Assembly (NCBI RefSeq): GCF_000518865.1
Contig: NZ_JAEK01000019.1
Span: forward strand, 22,313 to 86,312
DNA from: Bacillus sp. J37
GTDB taxonomy: Bacteria; Bacillota; Bacilli; Bacillales; Bacillaceae
Direction: 5' to 3'
Length of the DNA stretch: 64,000 nucleotides
Shown one piece after another: positions 16,779 to 26,383 of this stretch. The position numbers and the translations under genes are program-made. A model generated the notes under the pieces. It made no database searches, was not told the DNA's origin, and was given only the letters and a program-made list of their open reading frames with translations. How positions within the stretch are numbered: the stretch's first letter is position 1; every line of letters starts with the position of its first letter.

Positions 16779-16890
16779 GAGTTAGATGGTGATCAAGGAT
16801 GACTAAAGTGCTTGCCTCTTTGGTTTGAGGTGATAATCTACCTATTTATCATGTTAAAAAAGTACAGACGGATACTAAAATAGTACTATA

Positions 16891-16904
16891 AGTAAGTGTT
16901 TTCA
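16891..16904 (-). promoter_or_regulatory. cre-like site upstream of chvE (distal)
   Basis: On the minus strand TGAAAACACTTACT differs from the cre consensus only by A for G at position 8. It shares the AAACACTT core with the two sites in the glucuronide locus. Confidence 0.4.
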
Positions 16905-16932
16905 TGATTAATTACGAATGGTATCTTTTGTA

Positions 16933-16946
16933 TGTAAGCACTATCA
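16933..16946 (+). promoter_or_regulatory. cre-like site upstream of chvE (proximal)
   Basis: TGTAAGCACTATCA fits the cre consensus except for A at position 8. It lies 24 bases before the chvE start codon. Confidence 0.45.
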
Positions 16947-16970
16947 AAAGAGATGTGAGGGGGAAAAAGT

Positions 16971-18089
16971 ATGAAAAAAGGTTTTAAGTTAGTTTCGGCC
17001 TTATTAGTAGGTATTTTATTTACTTTCGTAGCAGCTTGTAGCAGTGATAGCACTGGAGGCGGCGGAAGTAGTGAAGTAAGTGTTGGGATCGTATTACCAA
17101 CAAAGGATGAGCCAAGATGGGTTCAAGATGAAGAAAGATTTAAAGCAGCTCTAGCAGACTCTGAATATACAACTGAAATCTTGTTTAGCCAAGGTTCTTC
17201 TGCAAAAGAGAAAGAAAACGTAGAAACGTTAATTAGTAAAGGAATCGATGTTCTAATCATCGCACCTCATGATGGACCAGCGGCTGGTTCAGCAGTAGAA
17301 GCAGCGAAAAAAGAAGGAATTAAAGTTATTTCTTACGATCGTTTAATTACTGATACAGATGCAGTTGACTATTATGTAACATTTGACAGTATTGCTGTAG
17401 GTGAAGCACAGGGGCAATATTTAGTTGACAATGTAGAAGGTACTGGTGTTCCACTTTACTTATTTGCTGGTGCAGCGTCTGATAACAATGCATTCCTATT
17501 CTTCGAAGGTGCTTGGAAAGTTCTTCAACCAAAAATTGCTGATGGTACTTTTGTAATCGCTAACTCTAGTGAAGCAGAAGCGTTAAAAGATAAAGCAACT
17601 CTTAGTCGTGATGAATTAGGGAAAATTTTAGGTCAGGTTACAACAAACTGGGATCCAAACGAAGCTAAAAATAAAGCGCAAACAAACTTAACAGCTGCAG
17701 GTGCTGACTTAAAAGGTGACGTAGCAGTTCTAGCTCCAAACGATGGTACTTCTCGTTCAATCGCTGACGTATTTGCATCAGACAGTGCTGTATCTAGCTA
17801 TGTCATAACCGGTCAGGATGCTGAAAAAGCTTCAATCCAATACATCATTGATGAAAAGCAATCTATGACAGTATTTAAAGATGTTCGTACACTTGTTGAA
17901 GATGCTATGGGTATGGCTGTAGACATTCTTGATGGAAAAACTCCAGAAACGACTGGTACTTACAACAACGGTAGTGTTGATGTAAACGCAAAACAAACAG
18001 ACGTTATCGTCGTTAACAAAGAAAACGTGAAAGCGGAATTAATTGATTCAAGTTACTATGATGCTAGTGAATTCACTGGACTAGAATAA
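16971..18089 (+). CDS. chvE: ChvE-type multiple-sugar-binding lipoprotein
   Basis: A 372-residue substrate-binding lipoprotein with signal peptide and lipobox AAC at Cys 23, then a Ser/Gly-rich linker (SSDSTGGGGSSE). The mature fold is the ChvE type: VSVGIVLPTKDEPRWVQDEE near the N-terminus, SYDRLI, GAASDNNAFLFFEG and ITGQDAEKASIQYI. ChvE binds several monosaccharides and hands them to GguA/GguB, encoded directly downstream. It is distinct from the XylF-like lipoprotein encoded before it. GTGAGGGGG precedes the start. Two cre-like sites upstream suggest catabolite control. Confidence 0.88.
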   Translation: MKKGFKLVSALLVGILFTFVAACSSDSTGGGGSSEVSVGIVLPTKDEPRWVQDEERFKAALADSEYTTEILFSQGSSAKEKENVETLISKGIDVLIIAPHDGPAAGSAVEAAKKEGIKVISYDRLITDTDAVDYYVTFDSIAVGEAQGQYLVDNVEGTGVPLYLFAGAASDNNAFLFFEGAWKVLQPKIADGTFVIANSSEAEALKDKATLSRDELGKILGQVTTNWDPNEAKNKAQTNLTAAGADLKGDVAVLAPNDGTSRSIADVFASDSAVSSYVITGQDAEKASIQYIIDEKQSMTVFKDVRTLVEDAMGMAVDILDGKTPETTGTYNNGSVDVNAKQTDVIVVNKENVKAELIDSSYYDASEFTGLE

Positions 18090-18109
18090 TAGAAAAATAG
18101 ATGTTTAAG

Positions 18110-18143
18110 AAATGAGTGTTAGACTTATGTCTAACACTCATTT
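18110..18143 (+). terminator. Intercistronic hairpin between chvE and gguA
   Basis: A perfect 15-bp stem (18110-18124 with 18129-18143) around TTAT with only a short T-run. Such hairpins after binding-protein genes act as partial terminators or protect the upstream mRNA, giving more binding protein than ATPase. Confidence 0.7.
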
Positions 18144-18173
18144 GTAAAGTTGTCTGGTTAAGGAGGCAGAAAG

Positions 18174-19694
18174 ATGAGCGATTATATTTTAGAGATGAAC
18201 CAGATATCAAAAGAATTTACAGGTGTGAAGGCGCTCTCTAATGTCAATTTTAAAGTGGAAAGAGGAGAAATCCACTTTTTAGTAGGAGAAAATGGAGCTG
18301 GTAAGTCAACTCTTATGAAGGTGCTTAGTGGTGTTTATCCATATGGAACCTACTCTGGAGATATCGTATTAAATAATGAAGTCCAAAAGTTTAACAAAAT
18401 AAGTGATAGCGTAGATGTGGGAATTGTTATTATTTATCAAGAATTGGCGCTATTCCCTGATCTTTCTGTTTACGAAAATATATTTGCTGGTAATGAGATT
18501 CAAAAAGGTGGCGTTTTAAATTGGAATAAAGCCATCGTTGAAGCAAAGAAATTGTTAGATAAAGTAGGTTTGAAAGTAAATCCGGAAACCTTAATTAAAG
18601 ATTTAGGTGTAGGGAAACAGCAATTAGTGGAAATTGCGAAAGCTTTGAGTAAGGAAGTTAAATTATTGATTCTAGATGAACCAACAGCAGCACTAAATGA
18701 AGATGATAGTGAAAACCTTCTGCAATTATTACTAGAATTAAAAAAACAAGGAATCACATCCATCATGATTTCTCACAAATTGAAAGAAGTTACCGCGATC
18801 GCGGATAAGGCAACTGTCTTACGTGATGGGCAAACCATCTGTACGTTAGAAAGATCAAAAGGAGAAATTACCGAAGAATCCATTATCAAAAACATGGTTG
18901 GGCGTGAAATTGAAGATATTTATCCAAAACGGCCAAAGAAAGCTCTAGGTGAAAAGGTTCTTGAATTATCGAACTGGACGGCTTATGATTCAAAGCTTGG
19001 ACGAAACGTTGCCAACAATGTGAATATGCATGTAAAGCAAGGAGAAATCGTTGGTATTGCCGGACTAATGGGCTCAGGGAGAACAGAACTTGCATTAAGC
19101 ATTTTTGGAAATGCAGCAAAATATAAAATTCAAGGTGATTTATTTATAGAAGGGCAACCTGGAAAATTCAAACACCCTAGTGAAGCTATAAAAGCAGGAA
19201 TTGCTTATGTTACCGAAGATCGAAAAGGTGACGGACTGTTTTTACAACAGGATATCAAAAGCAACATTTCAATTGGAAACTTGAGAGAGATCTCCTCAAA
19301 TGGAGTCGTTAATGAAAACGAAGAAAATGTGATTGCACAAGAATATAGAGAATCCCTAGGGATTAAAACACCGTCTTTACTACAGCTAGTTGGTAACTTA
19401 AGTGGTGGTAACCAACAGAAGGTGTCATTAGGAAAGTGGTTATTTGTAGGTCCAAAATTGTTAATCTTAGATGAGCCAACACGAGGAATTGATGTTGGTG
19501 CTAAATTTGAAATTTATACAGTTATGAATGAACTGATTAATAAGGGCATGAGTATCATTATGATTTCATCAGAGCTTGGTGAAGTCCTTGGTATGAGCGA
19601 TCGCGTTTATGTAATGGCTGAAGGTGAAATTAAAGGTGAATTATCTTCAGAGGAAGCCAGCCAAGAAAAGATCATGGAACTTGCGACGCAATAG
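18174..19694 (+). CDS. gguA: Multiple-sugar ABC transporter, ATP-binding protein
   Basis: A 506-residue double ATPase typical of monosaccharide importers (GguA/MmsA, also close to XylG). The first half has Walker A GENGAGKST, the signature LGVGKQQLVEIAKAL and Walker B LLILDEPTAAL. The second half has a degenerate Walker A (GLMGSGRTEL), signature LSGGNQQKVSLGKW and Walker B LLILDEPTRGIDVG. The unequal halves are normal for this family. It works at the inner face of the membrane with GguB and ChvE. AGGAGG lies before ATG 18174. Confidence 0.92.
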   Translation: MSDYILEMNQISKEFTGVKALSNVNFKVERGEIHFLVGENGAGKSTLMKVLSGVYPYGTYSGDIVLNNEVQKFNKISDSVDVGIVIIYQELALFPDLSVYENIFAGNEIQKGGVLNWNKAIVEAKKLLDKVGLKVNPETLIKDLGVGKQQLVEIAKALSKEVKLLILDEPTAALNEDDSENLLQLLLELKKQGITSIMISHKLKEVTAIADKATVLRDGQTICTLERSKGEITEESIIKNMVGREIEDIYPKRPKKALGEKVLELSNWTAYDSKLGRNVANNVNMHVKQGEIVGIAGLMGSGRTELALSIFGNAAKYKIQGDLFIEGQPGKFKHPSEAIKAGIAYVTEDRKGDGLFLQQDIKSNISIGNLREISSNGVVNENEENVIAQEYRESLGIKTPSLLQLVGNLSGGNQQKVSLGKWLFVGPKLLILDEPTRGIDVGAKFEIYTVMNELINKGMSIIMISSELGEVLGMSDRVYVMAEGEIKGELSSEEASQEKIMELATQ

Positions 19695-19706
19695 GAGGCA
19701 AAAGAT

Positions 19707-20882
19707 ATGAAATATATTAATGAGCTAAAGGGATTAGTAAAACATAATATTCGTGATTATGGGATGTATATCGCATTAATTGTCATTATGATCACGTTTC
19801 AAATACTTACAAATGGACTTTTCATGTCCTCTCGAAATATTAGTAATTTACTAGACTCAGCAGGATATATTGCTGTTCTAGCAGTCGGTGTTATGCTCGT
19901 TATCGTTATTCGACATATTGACTTATCGATTGGATTTTTAGCCGGCTTTCTTGGAGCATTAGCTGCTATTTTGTTAATGCAGTTTGGAATGCCAGTCTTT
20001 ATCGTCATCCCAATCATTCTAATTCTAGGTATTTGTGCTGGTTCGGTTACAGGTTTCTTAGTAGCTAAAGTTGGAATTCCAGCGTTCGTTGCTACTTTAG
20101 CTGGTTGGTTAATTTATCGTGGTGCGATTTTATTAGCAACAGAAAAATCAGGTACAATTATCGTTGATAATGATGCGTTTAATGCAATTGGTAATGGATA
20201 TATCCCTTCAATTGCTGAAGTGGGAGGCTTTCATTTACTATCACTACTTCTAGGTTTAGTTGGAATTTTATTTTACATCTATAGTGCGATAACAAATCGT
20301 AAAAATAAAATCAAATACGAATTCGATGTTGTATCAAAACCTATTTTTATTTTACAATTACTTTTTGTTTCAGGAATAATGGCTTATATTACTTGGCTAC
20401 TAGCTGGATATAATGGTTTCTCATGGACTGTTATTATTATTCTCGTGGTTGTTCTTGTCTATCATTTTATTACAACAAAAACAGTAATTGGCCGTCATAT
20501 TTATTCGGTAGGTAGTAACCCAGAAGCGGCACATCTTACTGGTATTAATGTAAGTAAAATTACGTTTTTAGTATTTGGTTCAATGGGTATGCTTTCGGCT
20601 TTATCTGGTATTTTATTCACAGCACGTTTACAATCAGCTACTACAACAGCTGGTACATTATTTGAGCTTGATGCGATTGCCGCAGCATTCGTTGGTGGGG
20701 TTTCCGCTGCGGGTGGTGTTGGTAAAGTAACAGGAGCAGTTATTGGTGCAATCGTTATGGCGACTTTAACAAATGGTATGAATTTATTAGGTGTTGGAAT
20801 CGCACCTCAATATATGATTCGTGGTGGAGTACTTGCGCTTGCAGTAATCTTCGACGTAATGACACGTAAACAAAGAGCTTAA
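19707..20882 (+). CDS. gguB: Multiple-sugar ABC transporter, permease
   Basis: A 391-residue BPD_transp_2 permease with about ten membrane spans, beginning 12 bases after gguA behind AGGAGG. Family marks include the RHIDLSIGFLAGF segment near residue 70, VGIPAFVATLAGWLIYRGAI, and YSVGSNPEAAHLTGINVSK facing the ATPase. A terminator hairpin follows at 20900-20932. With ChvE and GguA it completes a monosaccharide importer; candidate sugars are xylose, arabinose, galactose and glucose by family knowledge. Confidence 0.92.
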   Translation: MKYINELKGLVKHNIRDYGMYIALIVIMITFQILTNGLFMSSRNISNLLDSAGYIAVLAVGVMLVIVIRHIDLSIGFLAGFLGALAAILLMQFGMPVFIVIPIILILGICAGSVTGFLVAKVGIPAFVATLAGWLIYRGAILLATEKSGTIIVDNDAFNAIGNGYIPSIAEVGGFHLLSLLLGLVGILFYIYSAITNRKNKIKYEFDVVSKPIFILQLLFVSGIMAYITWLLAGYNGFSWTVIIILVVVLVYHFITTKTVIGRHIYSVGSNPEAAHLTGINVSKITFLVFGSMGMLSALSGILFTARLQSATTTAGTLFELDAIAAAFVGGVSAAGGVGKVTGAVIGAIVMATLTNGMNLLGVGIAPQYMIRGGVLALAVIFDVMTRKQRA

Positions 20883-20899
20883 TTTAAAAAATGCTGGGG

Positions 20900-20934
20900 A
20901 AAACCCCTTGTCCATGAGGGACAAGGGGTTTTTC
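20900..20934 (+). terminator. Terminator or attenuator after gguB
   Basis: A 14-bp stem (20900-20913 with 20919-20932) with a 5-base loop, ending in TTTTTCT. Because the chemoreceptor begins 26 bases later, some read-through into it is likely. Confidence 0.8.
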
Positions 20935-20959
20935 TATAGATAGGGAAAGAGGTGTTAGT

Positions 20960-22669
20960 ATGAAGAAGAAGCCTTTTTACAGATTTAAGTTAAAGTCAAT
21001 AAGAGCAAAGATACTAATTGGATTCTCATTTGTCATTTTGTTAACGATTGCTTTTGGAGCCTATAATTTTATGGCATCTAAATCAATTAATTCTGATGCC
21101 AAGAATATCATTAACCACCAAATCCCTTTGTTAATTGCTGATGAAACATTAGGCCAAAACATGTCGGAACGAATTGGGCTAGTAAGAGGATATATTTTAA
21201 CAGGAAAACAAGAGTATATTGATCAATTTAATATTTATACAGAAAAAAGTCGAGCAGTGGAGGAAACAGCATTAAAAATCAATGACTCAGAGGATTTTGA
21301 ACTATTAGTAGCAAAAAGCTTAGAGTGGGAAGAACTTGTTAATGAAGAAGTGTTTGCTGTTTATAAAAGTGGAAAAGAAGAGCTAGCGAAGGAGAAGTTA
21401 GAGGGAGCAGTTCGGGTAGCTGCTGATGAAATCATGAATGGTTATCGATATCAAATTAATAATCGAGAAAAAATGATCCAAGGTGCTGGGAACAACTTAC
21501 TTACCAATAATGAAACAAACATTAAGATGGGGGTGACGGTTTCTATTGTTGTTGCCTTTATAGGTATTATTATCGCTATTTTTATGTCATCTATTATTTC
21601 AAAGCCTATTCAAACCGTTACAAATCGAGTGGGGTTACTTGCTAAAGGAGATCTAAGTCAAAAGCCAATTGAGACGAAATCCCTCGATGAAATTGGACGT
21701 TTATTTGCTGCAACTAACCAAATGAGTGAGAACATTAAGGTATTGTTACAAGAGATTCAATTCGTTTCAGAATCCGTATCAGCACAAAGTGAAGAACTTA
21801 CACAATCTGCATTTGAAGTAAAAGAGGGAAGCAGTCAAATTGCCTTAACGATGCAGGTACTGTCTTCAGAATCGGAAGGACAAGCTAACACCACAAGCGA
21901 GTTAGCGTCTGCAATGAAGGTTTTTTCCGGTAAGATAAACGAAGCAAGCCAAAGTGGGAAAGAAGTGTTTCAATCTTCTCAACATGTAATTGAATTGACA
22001 GAAACGGGAAGTAAATTAATGTTCGCTTCTATTGAGCAAATGGGCACGATCCATTCTATTGTAAAAGATGCGGTAGAAAAAGTGAAAACACTAGAAAAGC
22101 AGTCAGAAGAAATCACCAAACTTGTTGGAGTTATTAAGGACATCGCTGACCAAACGAACCTACTTGCCCTAAATGCTGCAATAGAAGCAGCAAGAGCAGG
22201 AGAGCATGGTAAGGGATTCTCAGTAGTTGCGAATGAAGTGAGAAGACTTGCAGAACAAGTTTCCTTGTCTGTCGAGGATATTACTTTCATTGTAAGGAAT
22301 ATTCAATCTGAATCTACTTTTATGACAGACTCTTTACAGTCCGGTTATAAGGAAGTGGAAAAGGGAACAAATCAAATTAAATCTACTGGCGAGACATTCG
22401 AGAAAATTAATCAGGCCTTATTGGAAATGACTAAAGGAGTACAATTTATCTCAGGAAATCTTAGCATGATAGAGGACAATAGTGATGAAATCAATCATTC
22501 GATTGAAGAAATTGCAACAGTTTCGGAAGGAGCAGCAGCAGGGATTGAGCAAACGGCTGCATCGGTACAACAAACAAGTAACTCAATGGAGCAAGTAGCT
22601 ACAAGTTCTGATCGATTAGCCAAATCAGCTGAAACGTTATTCAAACAAGTTGGACGATTTAAAATATAA
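20960..22669 (+). CDS. Methyl-accepting chemotaxis protein
   Basis: A 569-residue transmembrane chemoreceptor. Membrane spans at about residues 17-38 and 190-212 flank a helical ligand domain of the four-helix bundle type; a HAMP domain follows ([20 protein letters not shown]). The cytoplasmic signalling tip is intact and canonical ([20 protein letters not shown]). Its position after ChvE-GguAB suggests it detects sugar-loaded ChvE or XylF, as Trg-like receptors do for galactose/ribose binding proteins; that is inference from context. GGGAAAGAGG precedes the ATG. Confidence 0.88.
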   Translation: MKKKPFYRFKLKSIRAKILIGFSFVILLTIAFGAYNFMASKSINSDAKNIINHQIPLLIADETLGQNMSERIGLVRGYILTGKQEYIDQFNIYTEKSRAVEETALKINDSEDFELLVAKSLEWEELVNEEVFAVYKSGKEELAKEKLEGAVRVAADEIMNGYRYQINNREKMIQGAGNNLLTNNETNIKMGVTVSIVVAFIGIIIAIFMSSIISKPIQTVTNRVGLLAKGDLSQKPIETKSLDEIGRLFAATNQMSENIKVLLQEIQFVSESVSAQSEELTQSAFEVKEGSSQIALTMQVLSSESEGQANTTSELASAMKVFSGKINEASQSGKEVFQSSQHVIELTETGSKLMFASIEQMGTIHSIVKDAVEKVKTLEKQSEEITKLVGVIKDIADQTNLLALNAAIEAARAGEHGKGFSVVANEVRRLAEQVSLSVEDITFIVRNIQSESTFMTDSLQSGYKEVEKGTNQIKSTGETFEKINQALLEMTKGVQFISGNLSMIEDNSDEINHSIEEIATVSEGAAAGIEQTAASVQQTSNSMEQVATSSDRLAKSAETLFKQVGRFKI

Positions 22670-22962
22670 GGTTACCGTCTTGCAAAATGGCTTTTCCTCG
22701 TCCGGTATTCCTTTATTCACTAAGATCTTTTCTTAATAGTCTGTTTCTAAAATTTGCTCCAAGTACAATTATGCAGTATCTTTAAGGTGAATCCTTAAGG
22801 AAACAGATGTGCGTAAGACGTTCTTTATGTGCAATTGTTGGAGCGCAAAAATGAGGCAACAAGTAGAACGGATAGAATACTGCCAACCTATTTAAGAAAG
22901 CAAGGGAAGATTGTGTTTAAAGGCACTGATACTATTGGAATAAACTTGATGGAGGACATAGG

Positions 22963-23955
22963 ATGCTTTTTATAGATAATAAAGGAATCACAGACCCAAG
23001 AATAAATTTAGCTATTGAGGAGTATGCAGTAAAACATTTAGATTCAAATCAAACCTATTTATTATTTTACATAAATGAACCTTCAATCATTATTGGGAAA
23101 AACCAAAACACCATTGAAGAAATTAATACTTCTTATGTGGAAGAAAATCATATTCATGTTGTAAGAAGGTTGTCTGGTGGCGGTGCTGTTTACCATGATG
23201 AAGGAAATTTGAATTTTAGTTTTATTACGAAAGATGATGGAGACAGTTTTCATAACTTTAAAAAGTTTACTGAACCTGTCGTACAAGCGCTTGGAAAACT
23301 CGGTGTAAAAGCAGAGTTGAGTGGAAGAAACGATATCATAGCTGGAGATAGTCGTAAGATTTCCGGGAATGCTCAATTTTCAACTAAAGGAAGAATGTTT
23401 TCGCATGGTACATTATTATTTGACTCAGAAATTGATAGTGTCGTTGCTGCGTTAAAAGTTAGAAAAGATAAAATTGAGTCAAAAGGAATTAAATCTATTC
23501 GGAGTCGAGTAGCAAATATTAGTGAATATTTAAACGAACGTATTACGATTGAACAATTTAGAGAGCTTTTGCTTCGCTATATCTTCAACGGAACTGATTC
23601 GATTCCAACCTATGACCTTACAGAGGATGATTGGAAAAATATTAATCAAATCTCGGAAGAACGTTATCAAAACTGGGATTGGAATTATGGAAAATCACCG
23701 AAATTTAACTATCAGCACTCACACCGGTTTCCAGTTGGTCAAATTGATATTCGACTTGAAGTACAAAAGGGCATCATAGAAAATTGTAAAATATATGGTG
23801 ACTTTTTCGGCGCTGTTGATGTTGAAGAAGTGGAAAATAGATTAATTGGTGCACGTTATGAAAAAGAAGCGATTAAAGAAGTATTTGATAACATTGATGT
23901 TAAAAAATATTTCGGGAATATTGAAAAAGCAGATTTAATTCATTTATTTTATTAA
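22963..23955 (+). CDS. lplJ: Lipoate-protein ligase LplJ
   Basis: A 330-residue cytosolic ligase that activates free lipoate with ATP and attaches it to lipoyl domains of dehydrogenase complexes or GcvH. N-terminal catalytic domain: RLSGGGAVYHDEGNLNFSFI with the lipoate-binding loop, SGRNDIIAGDSRKISGNAQF with the adenylate-binding Lys, and HGTLLF. The C-terminal accessory domain (about 245-330) is present, as in full-length LplJ/LplA. TGGAGG precedes ATG 22963. It is monocistronic, with a terminator at 23970-24012. Confidence 0.92.
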   Translation: MLFIDNKGITDPRINLAIEEYAVKHLDSNQTYLLFYINEPSIIIGKNQNTIEEINTSYVEENHIHVVRRLSGGGAVYHDEGNLNFSFITKDDGDSFHNFKKFTEPVVQALGKLGVKAELSGRNDIIAGDSRKISGNAQFSTKGRMFSHGTLLFDSEIDSVVAALKVRKDKIESKGIKSIRSRVANISEYLNERITIEQFRELLLRYIFNGTDSIPTYDLTEDDWKNINQISEERYQNWDWNYGKSPKFNYQHSHRFPVGQIDIRLEVQKGIIENCKIYGDFFGAVDVEEVENRLIGARYEKEAIKEVFDNIDVKKYFGNIEKADLIHLFY

Positions 23956-23969
23956 TAGACCGTGATATT

Positions 23970-24012
23970 GACGCCTTCATTCCTTGGTAGTATAGGAATA
24001 AGGCGTCTTTTT
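23970..24012. terminator. Bidirectional terminator between lplJ and LysR gene
   Basis: GACGCCTT plus ATTCC on the left pairs with GGAAT plus AAGGCGTC on the right, ending in TTTTT. It serves lplJ and possibly the converging LysR gene. Confidence 0.8.
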
Positions 24013-24026
24013 ATCATGAAGAAACA

Positions 24027-24926
24027 TCATAAGGAATTCGTAAATTTTGACTGAATTTCTTTTAAAAACATATCAGCTGCAGCAGAAAAAACCTGATGCT
24101 TCTTCCATACAATATTTAAGCCAGCTTCAAGTCTTGGCTTTAGAGGTTTAAAACAAAGGTTACTGTCACTAGATGTATTCACTAGTTTATCAATAGTTAC
24201 AGCATAGCCAATGCCCTCTTCAACCATAATGGCAGCATTATAGAGAAGATTGTATGTCGTCACGACGTTTAATTTATCAAAATCTTCACCAAACCAATCT
24301 ACAAATTCATTCTTAGATAAGGTCTGTTTTATAGCCTGTCGTGAAAAGATTAGTGGAATATTTAATAAATCAGCTGCTCCAATAGTATCTTTGGAAGCAA
24401 GAGGACTGTCTTTCCTCATAACAACACCCCAAACATCTTTGGCGGGAATATCGATATAATTGTATTTTGATAAATCAGCTGGTTCAATTAGAATACAAAA
24501 GTCAAGCAATCCCTTGTCAAGACGTTCCGTCACATCATCTTCGTTTCCACTGTAGAGGTGATACCTTATATTTGGATACCGTACTTGTAAATCTTTTGCT
24601 ACCCGTGCAATCTGTTTCATGGCTTCTGTTTCCCCACTACCTATGTAAACATCACCACTTATGGTTTCTTCCATGGAATGAAATTCTGCCTCTAATTTTT
24701 CGACCATATCAACGATTTCTTCTGCTCTTTTTCGCAGGAGCATTCCTTCATCTGTGAGAATGATACTGTGACTACTGCGGGTAAATAGTTTTTTTCCTAA
24801 CTCTTGTTCAAGATCTTTTAATTGTCTTGACAATGTTGGTTGTGTAACATGCAAAAAATCAGCAGCACCCGTAATGCTTCCTTCTCTTGCAACCGTAAGG
24901 AAATATCGCAAAACTCTAAATTCCAT
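24027..24926 (-). CDS. LysR family transcriptional regulator
   Basis: A 299-residue regulator of standard length. The N-terminal helix-turn-helix reads VAREGSITGAADFLHVTQPT followed by LSRQLKDLEQELG; the substrate-binding domain spans about 90-295. LysR proteins usually control a divergent gene, and here an MFS transporter begins 242 bp away in the opposite direction, followed by an aldo-keto reductase. Two overlapping palindromes at 24971-24995 lie between them. The effector is unknown. Confidence 0.9.
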   Translation of the reverse strand: MEFRVLRYFLTVAREGSITGAADFLHVTQPTLSRQLKDLEQELGKKLFTRSSHSIILTDEGMLLRKRAEEIVDMVEKLEAEFHSMEETISGDVYIGSGETEAMKQIARVAKDLQVRYPNIRYHLYSGNEDDVTERLDKGLLDFCILIEPADLSKYNYIDIPAKDVWGVVMRKDSPLASKDTIGAADLLNIPLIFSRQAIKQTLSKNEFVDWFGEDFDKLNVVTTYNLLYNAAIMVEEGIGYAVTIDKLVNTSSDSNLCFKPLKPRLEAGLNIVWKKHQVFSAAADMFLKEIQSKFTNSL

Positions 24927-24970
24927 CTGAACGCTCCTCCCTTATCAGTTTTAGTATAAATTTTTAATGA

Positions 24971-24995
24971 ATGCTTATCAAGCATATCATGATAT
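24971..24995. promoter_or_regulatory. Probable LysR operator
   Basis: ATGCTTATCAAGCAT (24971-24985) is a 15-bp palindrome of the LysR T-N11-A kind, and ATATCATGATAT (24984-24995) is a perfect 12-bp palindrome overlapping it. They lie 45 bp upstream of the LysR start, on the side facing the MFS gene. Confidence 0.55.
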
Positions 24996-25168
24996 GAGAT
25001 ATAGGTATTGGCTATGTGAAATAGGCCCAGTTAGAATAAATAAAGAAGGATGAAGACAACAGGATGTTATCTACTATATTTGAGTTAATTCCTTTAAAAG
25101 AAAATGAAAATTAAATGTCCCTATGCTTTTATTGGGAGCATTTTATTTTGAGATAGGAGTTGTTTTTA

Positions 25169-26356
25169 ATGAAAGGTAATAAATTGTTGATTTTCATATT
25201 AACCATTGGTGTTTTTGGCATCTTAAATACGGAGATGGGGGTGATTGGATTATTGCCTTCCATTGCTGATAACTTCAATGTCAGCATAGCAACAGCAGGA
25301 TTAACGGTGAGTCTTTTTGCTTTAGCAATTGCTATATCCGGACCAACGATGCCGTTATTGTTATCCGGGATCAATCGGAAGAAGGTCATGTTACTTGTAC
25401 TAAGTGTTTTCGTTGTCGGAAACATCGCATCCGTTTTTGTAACGGACTTTATCTTTCTATTAATCATTCGGATCGCGCTAGCTCTTTTTCATCCGGTTTA
25501 CTGTTCTATGGCATTTACAGTAGCCGCTTCCTCAGTAAAACCTGAAGAAGCTCCAAAAGCTGTTTCGAAAGTATTCATAGGAATATCTGCCGGAATGGTA
25601 GCAGGCGTCCCGATTGCAAGTTTTATCGATAATGCTGTTTCGTATGAAATGGCGATGGCCTTCTTTGCTATAGTAAATGTATTTGTATTGGTCGCTACAT
25701 TCATTTTCGTACCGTCTATGCCTGTTGAGGACAGACAATCTTACGGTGAACAACTTGCTGTATTAAAAAAATCTATTATATGGGTTTCTATAGCAGCAGT
25801 CGTTTTACTCAATGCCTCTGTATTCGGGGTATATAGTTATATTGCTGAGTACCTGGAAACTGTTACTGAAATGTCTTCAAATATGATCAGTTTAACGTTA
25901 TTCGTGTTCGGTGGGGCAAATATTATTGGAAACATCGTTGCTGGGAAGATGCTTACTAATCATCCAATTAAGTCCATCTTATCTTTTCCTTTATTATTGA
26001 GTATCGTTTACATCCTTTTATTCTTCATTGGAGAGTTTGCCGTGCTTATGGTCATCATCACGTTCCTTTGGGGAATATTGGCTGGAGGGATTATGGCTAA
26101 TATTAATCAATATTTGATCTCTTCTTCAGCTCCAGAAGCTCCTGATTTCGCGAATGGTTTATTTATATCTGCCTGTAACGTAGGTACAACAGTTGGCGCA
26201 GCTGCAGGTGGGTTACTTATATCAGAAATGGGTACACAATACGTTGTATTAGTGGGAATCTTATCATTGATTTTAAGTTTGGTCATTATTTTACTTAGAA
26301 ACTACAGTTTTAGTTCTTCAAAACAAGTTTCTAAATCTGCTCTGGTCCGAGATTAG
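25169..26356 (+). CDS. MFS transporter, DHA1 drug/sugar efflux type
   Basis: A 395-residue secondary transporter with 12 predicted spans. The N-terminus (TEMGVIGLLPSIADNFNVS) and motif LSGINRKKVMLLVLSVFVVG place it with the AraJ/YdhP/CmlR-like efflux proteins. It probably exports a small toxic compound or sugar by proton antiport. ATG 25169 is chosen because AGGAG lies 10 bases upstream; TTG 25160 is too close. It is in an operon with the aldo-keto reductase 27 bases downstream and probably controlled by the divergent LysR protein. Confidence 0.87.
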   Translation: MKGNKLLIFILTIGVFGILNTEMGVIGLLPSIADNFNVSIATAGLTVSLFALAIAISGPTMPLLLSGINRKKVMLLVLSVFVVGNIASVFVTDFIFLLIIRIALALFHPVYCSMAFTVAASSVKPEEAPKAVSKVFIGISAGMVAGVPIASFIDNAVSYEMAMAFFAIVNVFVLVATFIFVPSMPVEDRQSYGEQLAVLKKSIIWVSIAAVVLLNASVFGVYSYIAEYLETVTEMSSNMISLTLFVFGGANIIGNIVAGKMLTNHPIKSILSFPLLLSIVYILLFFIGEFAVLMVIITFLWGILAGGIMANINQYLISSSAPEAPDFANGLFISACNVGTTVGAAAGGLLISEMGTQYVVLVGILSLILSLVIILLRNYSFSSSKQVSKSALVRD

Positions 26357-26383
26357 AAAATTTCTAGATAAGGAGTGAAAAAA

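Larger units (their letters stand above)
16575..16970. other. Intergenic region between xylF and chvE
   Basis: Contains a terminator (16603-16632), a short receiver-domain-like remnant (16695-16778) and two cre-like sites before chvE. The chvE operon therefore seems to have its own promoter. Confidence 0.6.

Noticed and set aside
22670..22962. Possible short gene between the chemoreceptor and lplJ
   Set aside because: No frame has a ribosome binding site and sensible length; the region reads as non-coding.
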